From assembly GCA_003220055.1 (NCBI GenBank), contig QHRF01000097.1, forward strand, positions 1-56,237: a DNA stretch of 56,237 bases. Reading direction: 5' to 3'. Within the stretch, counting starts at the first letter, position 1. Each line of letters starts with the position of its first letter. This DNA comes from Verrucomicrobiota bacterium (GTDB lineage: Bacteria > Verrucomicrobiota > Verrucomicrobiia > Chthoniobacterales > UBA10450). This document shows, piece by piece, positions 49,033 to 56,237 of this stretch. The notes under the pieces were generated by a model. That model ran no database searches. It saw only the letters and a program-made list of their open reading frames with translations, and was not told the origin of the DNA. The translations under genes were made by a program, and so were the position numbers.

Positions 49033-50685
49033 ATGAAGGGCGTTCCCATTTTGATCGCAGTAGCATTGCTCGTTACATCGACATCGTACGGGCAGCAGCC
49101 GCAGCCGCCGCCGCAGAACGGGCAGCAACCGAACGGAGCACCACCTTCAGACTCTCCAATTGAGCCAAGACCTCGTGACGTTCCACCCGGGGGACGGGCA
49201 AGCACGCCTGCGCAAAATGTCGTTGCCGTGCCGGTCCCGGTGGCGCCCCCGCGGCCAAATGGCCCGATTCAAAAAAGTTTGGTGCGCATCACCGCCACCG
49301 AAGTTGCGCCGGATTATCGCGCGCCTTGGAATGCCGGCATGCTCGGGCGTGGGGTCGGCGCCGGATTCGTGATCGAGGGCAACCGCATCATGACGAACGC
49401 ACACGTGGTCAGCAACAGTCGCTATCTCACGGTCGAGCGCGACGGCGACCCGAACAAATATCAGGCGAAAGTGCTTTTCGTCGCGCACGATTGCGACTTG
49501 GCGCTGATCACGGTCGATTCACCGAATTTCTACAAGAACATGTTGGCGCTCAAGTTCGGCGGTATTCCCGAGCTCGAATCGACCGTTTCGGCCTACGGTT
49601 ATCCAATCGGCGGCGAACGCATGTCGGTGACTACCGGCATTGTTTCGCGGATCGATTTCCAACTTTACACCCACTCATCGATCGATCAGCACCTCGCCAT
49701 TCAAATCAGCGCCCAAATTAATCCCGGTAACAGCGGCGGTCCCGTGATGCAAAATGCAAAGGTGGTCGGCGTCGCGTTTCAAGGTTACAGCGGCGACGTC
49801 GCGCAAGGCGTTGCTTACATGGTGCCGACGCCGGTGATTAACCGCTTCCTCAAGGACGTGAGCGATGGCCGTTACGACGGGTATGTCGACCTGGGAATTA
49901 CTTACGGGAAATTACAAAACCCAGCCCAGCGGAAATTTCTTGGACTGAAGGACGACGATCGCGGCGTGTTGGTCGAGACGGTCGTCGCGGCCGGACCATG
50001 CGCGAAAATTCTTCAGCCGGGCGACGTTTTGCTCTCTATCGATAATCATCCGATCGCGAGCGACGGAAATGTGGAGCTGGAAGGCGAGCGAGTGGAGATG
50101 CCCGAGGTGGTCGAACGCAAATTCAAGCGCGACAATGTGAAGTTCGACATTTGGCGCGACAAACAATCGACTAGCGGAAGTGTTCAGCTCGACACCGTGC
50201 CGCCGTACTTAATGCAGAGCCACAAATACGACGTCCGGCCACGTTATGTTCTTTACGGCGGACTGCTCTTTCAGCCGCTGTCGCTTGACTTGCTCGAAGC
50301 GTATCAGCCGACTGATCTGCGTCTCCGCCATTTCTTCGATTTCTACGTGATCGATCAAATCTATCGCGAGCATCCGGATGTGATTGTGCTGACGAATATT
50401 TTGCCGGACCCGATCAACACTTATCTCGCGCCTTATCGCGGCGGAATTGTTGATTCGATCAACGGGAAAAAGATTCACACCATGGACGAGTTAAGTCAGA
50501 CCTTGGCCGAACCAGCCGACCGATTGGTGATCGACCTGATTGGGGACGGGCCGCCACTGGTGCTCGATCCGAAGCAAGTTGAGGGTGCGCGGGAACGAAT
50601 CAAGATGCGTTACAACGTCGTCCGCGAGCAAAATCTCCAGGAGCTGCCCACCGCAAAGGCGCCCGATCTCCAGACAAAGATTTAA
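49033..50685 (+). CDS. HtrA/DegP-like exported serine protease
   Basis: A 550-aa protein from the ATG at 49033. A signal peptide (VPILIAVALLVTSTSYG) is followed by a Gln/Pro-rich linker (about 20-80). The trypsin-like domain has all three catalytic residues: His 124 in MTNAHVV, Asp 155 in HDCDLALI and Ser 234 in NPGNSGGPV. A PDZ domain follows (about 295-375) with GVLVETVVAAGPCAKILQPGDVLLSIDN, then a second region ending in SINGKKIHTMDELSQTL that resembles another PDZ. Such proteases degrade damaged envelope proteins. The gene is directly followed (2 bases) by an inactive relative. Confidence 0.92.
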   Translation: MKGVPILIAVALLVTSTSYGQQPQPPPQNGQQPNGAPPSDSPIEPRPRDVPPGGRASTPAQNVVAVPVPVAPPRPNGPIQKSLVRITATEVAPDYRAPWNAGMLGRGVGAGFVIEGNRIMTNAHVVSNSRYLTVERDGDPNKYQAKVLFVAHDCDLALITVDSPNFYKNMLALKFGGIPELESTVSAYGYPIGGERMSVTTGIVSRIDFQLYTHSSIDQHLAIQISAQINPGNSGGPVMQNAKVVGVAFQGYSGDVAQGVAYMVPTPVINRFLKDVSDGRYDGYVDLGITYGKLQNPAQRKFLGLKDDDRGVLVETVVAAGPCAKILQPGDVLLSIDNHPIASDGNVELEGERVEMPEVVERKFKRDNVKFDIWRDKQSTSGSVQLDTVPPYLMQSHKYDVRPRYVLYGGLLFQPLSLDLLEAYQPTDLRLRHFFDFYVIDQIYREHPDVIVLTNILPDPINTYLAPYRGGIVDSINGKKIHTMDELSQTLAEPADRLVIDLIGDGPPLVLDPKQVEGARERIKMRYNVVREQNLQELPTAKAPDLQTKI

Positions 50686-50687
50686 AA

Positions 50688-52193
50688 ATGCGAAGCTTAT
50701 TCATCAGTGTTGTTTTCGCGTTGGTCGTCACCGCCGGCGCCGCTATGAAAAAAGAGGCGGCCTCGCCACCGCCGAACAAAGACGTCAAACAAAAGCCGCT
50801 TTCACTGGTGCGGGTGAACGTGACCGGCCAGCCCTATGATTATTTTCGGCCATGGCAAAAGAAAGCGCCCGTCTCGAAACGTGCGCTCGGCGCAGTTCTC
50901 TCGAAAGGCCGAGTCCTCGTGACCGCGGATTTGGTGACGAACCAGAATTACGTTGAGCTTGAACGCGCGGAATCGGGCGAAAAGACAGCTGCCAACGTTG
51001 AAGTGATCGATTACGAAGCGAACCTCGCCCTTCTCGAGCCGAGTGAGAAAAATTTCCTCGATGGCATCGCGCCGCTCGACATCGCCGGAGATACCGTGGT
51101 TGGAGACCGGCTTGCCGCCTGGCAACTGGAACCAACCGGTGCCCTGGTCGCGACCGAAGGATTGGTCACGACCATCCAAATGACAAAATACCCGGTCGAT
51201 GTCGGCCAGTTTCTTACCTATCGCATTAGCATTCCGATGCAGTATCGCGAAAACAGTTACACGATTCCGCTCGTCAAAAACAACAAGCTTGCCGGTTTGC
51301 TCTTGCGCTACGATCCGCGCTCGCAGCTCATCGACGCTATTCCGGCGCCGATCATCACCCATTTCTTGAAGGAAGCCGAGGGCGAGAATTATCGCGGATT
51401 TCCTGGAGTCGGTTTTTCATTTTTTCCGACGCGCGATCCCCAGTTGCGCAAATACGCCGGACAAACCGGCAAACCCGGGGGCGTTTATATCACCAACGTC
51501 GAGCCAAACATGCCCGCGATGAAAGCCGGCATGCAGGTGGGCGATATTGTGTTGGCTGTCGGCAATCACGAGATCGATCAGAACGGCAACTACGTGGATC
51601 CGCTTTACGGGAAGATTGATTTTACGAATTTGATCAGCGCGCATTCCTACGCGGGCGACGTCCTGCCGTTTCAAATTCAGCGTGAAGGGAAACCGATGGA
51701 GTTGAAGGTCACGCTCGAACATCGCGACGCAAAAGATTACGTCAGCCCGCCGTATGCACTCGATGAAGCGCCGAAGTATCTGGTGCTCGGCGGTCTCATT
51801 TTTCAGGAATTATCCCGCCAGTATCTCAAGGAATGGGGACCGAACTGGCAACGGGAAGCGCCCCAGCGGTTCGTTTATCTCGACCGGTTTCAATCGGAGC
51901 TTTTTCCCGGCGAACATCGCCGCATCGTGATTTTGAGCCAGGTGCTTCCGGCCAACAACACTATCGGCTATGATGAGTTTTCCTATCTGACCGTGCTCAA
52001 GGTCAACGGCCAGGAAATAAAATCGCTCAATGATCTCGCCGCCGCCGTAAAACAACCAATTGAAGGCGGCTTCATCAAAATCGAAACCGAAGAAGATCCC
52101 AAACAAATCGAACTCGAGGCCAAGAGTATTGATGCTGAAGCGCCCAATCTGCAGGAAAACTACGGCATCCCTTCCCTCCAGCGCCTGGACTAG
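50688..52193 (+). CDS. Exported protease-like protein lacking the catalytic triad, with PDZ
   Basis: A 501-aa protein, ATG at 50688, with a signal peptide (FISVVFALVVTAGAA). It aligns with the upstream protease along its length: VLVTADLVTNQNYVELE matches IMTNAHVVSNSRYLTVE but has Asp for the catalytic His; YEANLALLEP has Asn for the catalytic Asp; NSYTIPLVKNNKLAGLL has Tyr at the catalytic Ser position and no GNSGG. A PDZ domain remains (about 270-355, GVYITNVEPNMPAMKAGMQVGDIVLAVGN) and a second one near the C-terminus. It is probably a scaffold or regulatory partner of the active protease; that is inference. Confidence 0.85.
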   Translation: MRSLFISVVFALVVTAGAAMKKEAASPPPNKDVKQKPLSLVRVNVTGQPYDYFRPWQKKAPVSKRALGAVLSKGRVLVTADLVTNQNYVELERAESGEKTAANVEVIDYEANLALLEPSEKNFLDGIAPLDIAGDTVVGDRLAAWQLEPTGALVATEGLVTTIQMTKYPVDVGQFLTYRISIPMQYRENSYTIPLVKNNKLAGLLLRYDPRSQLIDAIPAPIITHFLKEAEGENYRGFPGVGFSFFPTRDPQLRKYAGQTGKPGGVYITNVEPNMPAMKAGMQVGDIVLAVGNHEIDQNGNYVDPLYGKIDFTNLISAHSYAGDVLPFQIQREGKPMELKVTLEHRDAKDYVSPPYALDEAPKYLVLGGLIFQELSRQYLKEWGPNWQREAPQRFVYLDRFQSELFPGEHRRIVILSQVLPANNTIGYDEFSYLTVLKVNGQEIKSLNDLAAAVKQPIEGGFIKIETEEDPKQIELEAKSIDAEAPNLQENYGIPSLQRLD

Positions 52194-52233
52194 TTTTCTA
52201 CTTCCTACTTTTTAATTTTTACTTTCTTCCGAG

Positions 52234-52659
52234 CTACTGCTTCGGCTGGACGAAGGTCACGTCCTGAACAAAAAGAAATTTTCTTAGCGCGGGAAACATT
52301 GCGATCACCTTGTTATCGCTGCGGGTCCATGATCTGTCGTCTCCCCTTGCCGGCGCTTCCTTCCAGCTTGTTCCTTCCGGCGCGCTCATCCGCAATATCT
52401 CTTCGACACTCTGGGGTGAAAGCGGTGATGTGTCCGGATTTGCAAAACCTTCCCGCTGACTGATTCCATTCACAAAATCGACCAAAATCATAAATCCGCC
52501 CGATATGTAACCCAGTTCATGCACATCCCCATGGGTGCCCAAGTCTTTGCCCGGTTTGCCGTATCTGGCCTCGATCTGTTTCTCGTCCTCACCGATCCGA
52601 CTAAAGCCTGTCGCCGCGAAAGTTATCCAGACCAAAACTGTAAATGTTAGTGCCTTCAT
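52234..52659 (-). CDS. Exported protein of unknown function
   Basis: A 141-aa protein with a short signal peptide (LTFTVLVWITFAATGFS). The mature part begins with EDEKQIEARYGKPGKDLGTHGDVHELGYISGGFMILVDFVNG, which resembles periplasmic proteins that carry a single domain read with 'RYGKP' near the start; these are common next to stress or export genes but have no known role. A hairpin lies 8 bases before the start codon (52667-52686). Confidence 0.6.
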   Translation of the reverse strand: MKALTFTVLVWITFAATGFSRIGEDEKQIEARYGKPGKDLGTHGDVHELGYISGGFMILVDFVNGISQREGFANPDTSPLSPQSVEEILRMSAPEGTSWKEAPARGDDRSWTRSDNKVIAMFPALRKFLFVQDVTFVQPKQ

Positions 52660-52666
52660 TTTTTAT

Positions 52667-52686
52667 CGTTTGTTTCAAAACAAACG
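52667..52686 (-). promoter_or_regulatory. Hairpin next to the start codon of the 52234-52659 gene
   Basis: CGTTTGTTT (52667-52675) pairs with AAACAAACG (52678-52686) across two bases. On the minus strand the start codon follows after 7 A-rich bases. It could affect translation or stop some transcripts from the upstream gene; there is no T-run. Confidence 0.35.
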
Positions 52687-52715
52687 TGACCGAATTGATC
52701 CGATTGCGCAAATCG

Positions 52716-53672
52716 CTATTGGGAACCTTTGCTGCGCATTTCGAAGTAACGATAGGCTTCGAGCGCGATCTCACTGATCGCACGTTCCGCCGCGCGCTCA
52801 TCGCGGGCATTGGACGTCATCACGCTCATCGCGAACGGATGATCCTTTACAAAGACGATGCCTGAATCAGTCCGAACATTTTGCAAATTGCCGGGTTTAT
52901 TGGCCACCTGCACGCCGGCTGGCAGATCGTGGGGAATGTAACTCTCCTTCAACGTCGATAATTGTTTGATCAACTGCTGGTTTAACTCCTTGTTCAGCAA
53001 CTTACTTTTGTAGATCGCTTCCAATAGCCGCGTCATTTCTTGAGGAGTGGAAACATTTTCCTCTCCGCGTCGGGCCGCCGCGAAGTCCATCATCTTGCGT
53101 CGCAACATCGTTTTCGTCAGACCCAGGCCGCGCAGCATTGCGTTGACGTTATCTTTGCCCACACGATCGATCAGAATGTTGGCGGCGGTGTTGTCGCTCA
53201 CGGCAACCATGAATTGGGCCAGATCACGATTAGTAACCCGCGTCACGCCCGGAGTCAGACCTGACATGATCTGACTAAATTCGACCAGCTCTTTCGGATC
53301 GAAGTCATAAACGTCATCGAGCTTTGCTTTAGCTTGTGCTCCGGCCCGCGCTTCCTGATCCTGATGATACAACTCCAGTAGGATCGCGATCTTGATTGAG
53401 CTCGCGGTCGGAAACTCGCGATCGGCATTGCGCAAAATCGTTCGACCGTCGATAAGATCGACAATTGCCAAGCCCATCACCCCATCGAACCGCCCGACAA
53501 TTTCGCCAACGCGATTGTCGAGCTGCTTCCACAACGGATTTTCGCGCGTGTCGCTCGCCGGGGTCCCGGGTTCGCCAAAAACGACGCCGACTAACAACAA
53601 TGTGACGATGAAAGTCGCAGATTTCGTATCCGGCCGTCTGTTCTTCGTCCGAGACAGAAATGATTTAATCAA
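52716..53672 (-). CDS. Exported class A beta-lactamase-fold serine hydrolase
   Basis: A 318-aa protein. The start is TTG at 53672, coupled by a 4-base overlap (TTGA) to the gene upstream; no ATG is available. A hydrophobic segment (FIVTLLLVGVVFG) exports it. The serine hydrolase triad is present as SSIK (Ser 91, Lys 94), SDN (159-161) and KPG (259-261) where beta-lactamases have KTG. The ExxLN motif with the Glu needed for beta-lactam deacylation is not seen; the region reads RRGEENVSTPQEM. A role on peptidoglycan or another ester/amide is as likely as antibiotic resistance. Confidence 0.85.
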   Translation of the reverse strand: MIKSFLSRTKNRRPDTKSATFIVTLLLVGVVFGEPGTPASDTRENPLWKQLDNRVGEIVGRFDGVMGLAIVDLIDGRTILRNADREFPTASSIKIAILLELYHQDQEARAGAQAKAKLDDVYDFDPKELVEFSQIMSGLTPGVTRVTNRDLAQFMVAVSDNTAANILIDRVGKDNVNAMLRGLGLTKTMLRRKMMDFAAARRGEENVSTPQEMTRLLEAIYKSKLLNKELNQQLIKQLSTLKESYIPHDLPAGVQVANKPGNLQNVRTDSGIVFVKDHPFAMSVMTSNARDERAAERAISEIALEAYRYFEMRSKGSQ

Positions 53673-54196
53673 GACTTGGGCACTGATCCAGGCTGCGGCG
53701 CAACCGACCCTTTGGGAAAAGGCATTTCAGGCAACGAATTAGTATTCTGGAAGGCCGCAATCAGCCATTGGCCACCGACTTTTTGCAGCAAGTGCGTCTG
53801 GATGCCTTGTTGCGGCACCGGAATCCCAGTCGGAGTTCTCGCGCCGGTCATCGTCCAACGGACATGCGCTACCGCAAACTCCGGAGTGAGAAACCGAATA
53901 TCCACTCCCGTGATCGTGAGAGTGCTTTCTCGAAAAACGTAAACGTAGGCGTCAGTTAGCTTTTTCTCGATCTCAGCCCGGCCTTTCCACCACCAGCCGA
54001 CCACATTCACGCAGTCACCATCTTCAGCAAACAGGCTTGCGTACGCCTTCGCGTCGTGATGGTTCCAAGCTTCCTGTTGCCGCGCCTCCAAGGCGCGAAT
54101 GGCGAATTCGTCTTGAGGTTGGTCAGCCGCGAAGGCGGCGGTCGGTAGAAATACAATTGGGGCGATGACAATTGTGTTTCGAAATATTCGCTTCAT
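53669..54196 (-). CDS. Exported DUF4440/SgcJ-like protein
   Basis: A 175-aa protein from the ATG at 54196; the frame is open for 22 more codons. A signal peptide (IVIAPIVFLPTAAFA) is followed by an NTF2-like domain: IRALEARQQEAWNHHDAKAYASLFAEDGDCVNVVGWWWKGRAEI is the typical SgcJ/EcaC opening, and the last strand is GQWLIAAFQNTN. The function is unknown. The gene is followed, with a 4-base overlap, by the serine hydrolase. A second protein of this fold is at 42568. Confidence 0.82.
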   Translation of the reverse strand: MKRIFRNTIVIAPIVFLPTAAFAADQPQDEFAIRALEARQQEAWNHHDAKAYASLFAEDGDCVNVVGWWWKGRAEIEKKLTDAYVYVFRESTLTITGVDIRFLTPEFAVAHVRWTMTGARTPTGIPVPQQGIQTHLLQKVGGQWLIAAFQNTNSLPEMPFPKGSVAPQPGSVPKS

Positions 54197-54300
54197 CACA
54201 TTCGTTTCGGAAAAGCCGGCTTTAATGTCAATGTCTGAATACCCTCGGGGCATAACTCCCATTGAGGACTGCTGATTAAATCGGAAGCAGACGGTCGGTT

Positions 54301-54819
54301 TTATCGCTCCCGGATGTCGATCCGCAAAATTTCGCCGTTGTAATAGTAAATACGCGCGTAAACGTCCCGGCCGAGAACACCACCGTGCGCGAGTGTATTG
54401 TGATATGCAGGTGTGGCGTAAAAATAGTTCACCTCAAACTGCTTTCCGTTCACAACGACGATATCGCCTTTGGCATGTCCGGTCGCTGGCTGTTGGTGCA
54501 GCACTTCCACTAGGCCTTCGACGACCTGATATTTTTTCTCCTCGTATCCGTTGAGCAATTTGTTGATACGGCCGAACACATGAGGGAAATCGTGCAGGTA
54601 GAGCCAAGCCAAACTCCAAACAATCAGAAACAGCGGCGCGATCCGACTTGCGGCGCCGGCGCCACGCCGCCATTTACGAACAACGACGAATAAGCCCCCG
54701 ATCAGGCACGCGACGCCGATCAGCAGCCGGAAAAGTACGTCGGCAAAGATGCCGTTACTATTCCTTGTGATCTCAAAAACGGTGACGAACTCCGACACAG
54801 GAAATTCTACGGCGGCCAC
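54301..54819 (-). CDS. Membrane protein of unknown function
   Basis: A 172-aa protein with two likely membrane segments, LFRLLIGVACLIGGLFVVV (about 30-48) and IAPLFLIVWSLAWLYLH (about 60-76), then a soluble domain. That domain has alternating strands, GDIVVVNGKQFEVNYFYATPAYHNT and GRDVYARIYYYNGEILRIDIRER. I do not recognise the family. The start overlaps the cupin gene end by 13 bases. The dispersed word occurs near its 3' end (54314-54322). Confidence 0.6.
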   Translation of the reverse strand: MAAVEFPVSEFVTVFEITRNSNGIFADVLFRLLIGVACLIGGLFVVVRKWRRGAGAASRIAPLFLIVWSLAWLYLHDFPHVFGRINKLLNGYEEKKYQVVEGLVEVLHQQPATGHAKGDIVVVNGKQFEVNYFYATPAYHNTLAHGGVLGRDVYARIYYYNGEILRIDIRER

Positions 54820-55253
54820 GCCACACCATCTAACTCTTTCGGCAGCTGTTTCGGATCGACCGGATAATACACCTTCATGTCATGCGGTTCGCCTTCTTCG
54901 AATTCTTTGTCGGGCGCGCCGACAATCAGCCACAGCACGTCGGTGTCAGTGTCATTGAACACCTGTCGCAAGAGATTGGGACCTACGAGCACGCCGCCGT
55001 GTTTCGGAACGGTCAGCGTCTCATCGCCGACTCGCATTCGTCCCGTGCCTTCCACGACAAAATAAAATTCCTCAGCCTTGGGATGTTTATGGAGCGTGTT
55101 TGCGCTTTTCGGCGGCAACCGCCAAAGTCTCGCGCCCAAAATCTCGCTTCCCGTTCGCTCCAGAAAATCCGCGTTCGGAATTTTCATCATGTTCGACGGT
55201 CGCCACTGAAGCTCCTCATACTTGATCAAAAAATAACCGTCGATTGGCTTCAT
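54807..55253 (-). CDS. Cupin-domain protein
   Basis: A 148-aa single-cupin protein. The metal-site motif 1 appears as NTLHKHPKAEEFYFVVEGTGRMRVG, with His-x-His and Glu in place, and motif 2 as PNLLRQVFNDTDTDVLWLIVG, where the usual His is replaced by Arg. The substrate is unknown; such proteins often are sugar isomerases, dioxygenases or ligand sensors. It is 17 bases from the permease gene and overlaps the next gene. Confidence 0.82.
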   Translation of the reverse strand: MKPIDGYFLIKYEELQWRPSNMMKIPNADFLERTGSEILGARLWRLPPKSANTLHKHPKAEEFYFVVEGTGRMRVGDETLTVPKHGGVLVGPNLLRQVFNDTDTDVLWLIVGAPDKEFEEGEPHDMKVYYPVDPKQLPKELDGVAWPP

Positions 55254-55270
55254 CCCTCTTAATTCCTGCT

Positions 55271-56237
55271 TTATTGTTCGACTGACTTCCTTCTTATTAA
55301 ACGATATATCGGATAGCTCGCTGCCAGTAGGACCAGAGCGTAAATGCTGTCTCTCGAATCACTCACGGTGAATCCGACAACGAGCGTGCCGCTAACCAAC
55401 AGCACCGCGAGCGGCGCAAACGGATACGCCCATGCCCGGAACGGCCGCGGCAAGTCCGGCGAGCGTTTCCGGAGAACAAATAGCGCGCTGATCAGCACAA
55501 TGTTATTTGCTACCGCGTAAAACGCGTAGATCGCCATCAACTTCTCAAAGGTCCCGAGACTAATCAAAATCGTCGCCATAACAACGGTAACAGCCAGAGC
55601 GACGACCGGTGTACCGCCTTCATTCACCGCGATAGCTTTACTCGAAAACAAACCATCGCGCCCGAGCGCATAAAGGGTGCGCGGTGTGAACATCAAAATC
55701 GCGTTGACGATGGCGATGATAGAAAGCAATGCGAGTCCAGTGACGATTTGTCCGCCTCGCGCTCCGAAAACAACTCGCATTGCGTCAGCGGCGGCGAGTT
55801 TTGACGCCGCAATTTGAGGCAGCGGCAAGACATAAAGCAACGCAACGTTAACGAGCAGATAGATTGCGATCACCGACAAGACTCCAGCGTGAAGCGAGCG
55901 CGGAATGTTGCGGCCAGGATTTTCGTCTTCTTCGGCAAAATAAATGACAGAGTTCCAACCTCCGTAAGCGCCGAGAATGAGTTGAAACGACAACACGATC
56001 GCGACCAGTGCGGCGAAAGAACCAACAGGCGCGGGGTGCGTCGTTTGTCCCGCGTCGACTGAGCTGTGGTGCCCGCCTAGGGCAAAGCAGACAACAACAA
56101 ATGCAAGCAGCGCAATTGCCTTGAGAAAACTCGTCAGCTTCTGAGTTCCGCTACCCGCGCGCAGGCCGATCCAGTTCAGGAACGCGAGCAAAAGAAGGAG
56201 TGCCAGCGCAACCGTGGTGACTCCGGTAAAAGATGGG
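55271..56237 (-). CDS. APC-family amino acid permease (partial, 5' end outside window)
   Basis: The C-terminal part of an amino acid/polyamine/organocation transporter, about 320 codons. At least seven hydrophobic helices are visible. Typical blocks are GAYGGWNSVIYFAEEDENPGRNIPRSL, which matches the conserved loop after helix 6 in this family, and VLRKRSPDLPRPFRAWAYPFAPL near the end. The substrate is not clear; the family carries neutral amino acids, and related proteins form the light subunit of exchangers. The frame continues past the window edge, so the start is not seen. Confidence 0.9.
   Translation of the reverse strand, partial: PSFTGVTTVALALLLLLAFLNWIGLRAGSGTQKLTSFLKAIALLAFVVVCFALGGHHSSVDAGQTTHPAPVGSFAALVAIVLSFQLILGAYGGWNSVIYFAEEDENPGRNIPRSLHAGVLSVIAIYLLVNVALLYVLPLPQIAASKLAAADAMRVVFGARGGQIVTGLALLSIIAIVNAILMFTPRTLYALGRDGLFSSKAIAVNEGGTPVVALAVTVVMATILISLGTFEKLMAIYAFYAVANNIVLISALFVLRKRSPDLPRPFRAWAYPFAPLAVLLVSGTLVVGFTVSDSRDSIYALVLLAASYPIYRLIRRKSVEQ

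Overview
The window looks like a chromosomal stretch from a Gram-negative bacterium with lipopolysaccharide, most likely a Verrucomicrobiota member. That placement is an inference from gene content: a short ATP synthase delta subunit, CysN fused to CysC, a MacA/MacB cluster with two permeases and a lodged four-helix-bundle gene, and LpxI, heptose and Kdo genes. No 16S gene is present to confirm it. GC is in the mid-50s percent by eye. Coding density is high and no gap exceeds 300 bases. There is no rRNA operon, CRISPR array, prophage or intact insertion sequence.

Layout. 1-120: the 3' end of a tRNA and a degenerate second copy of its T arm. 120-1715 (minus): a response regulator whose C-terminus is a copy of the tail of its neighbour lpxI. 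1770-8171 (minus): a complete F-type ATP synthase operon atpB-E-F-H-A-G-D-C. 8362-14045: obgE, three small exported or membrane proteins on the plus strand, then a crotonase and an acyl-CoA carboxylase carboxyltransferase (minus). 14129-19581 (plus): manC, yqgF, truA and a large hybrid histidine kinase. 19656-22938 (minus): an acetyltransferase and the sulfate-activation genes cysD-cysNC. 23073-24175 (plus): nuoB-nuoC without the rest of complex I. 24208-28147 (minus): a 7TM-HD phosphohydrolase, a PhoH ATPase and two secreted unknowns. 28302-32262 (plus): hldA-gmhB-kdsB-pyrG, an LPS inner-core precursor operon in which CTP synthase sits next to the CTP-using Kdo activator. 32183-33633 (minus): tsaC-purE. 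33705-35356 (plus): aroK-queG. 35476-40560 (plus): a MacA/MacB-type exporter. 40671-42554: a two-receiver regulator with an unrecognised C-terminal domain. 42568-45351 (minus): purB, a DedA protein and small unknowns. 45464-48986 (plus): an MsbA-like exporter, a hexapeptide acyltransferase and a glycosyltransferase-like protein, probably for a surface glycan. 49033-52193 (plus): an HtrA-like protease followed by a catalytically dead relative. 52234-56237 (minus): small exported proteins, a beta-lactamase-fold hydrolase, a cupin protein and an amino-acid permease that runs off the end.

The most striking signal is not a gene. A short word, GATCGACAT, extending to the interrupted dyad AAGATCGACATCTT, occurs 24 times by hand count, about once per 2.3 kb and evenly on both strands. 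It is read in at least three coding contexts and also occurs at gene junctions. This distribution resembles a DNA uptake sequence or another genome-wide signal. Other notable items are paired-hairpin elements inserted in frame into queG and an ABC transporter, the chimeric response regulator, and the protease/pseudoprotease pair.
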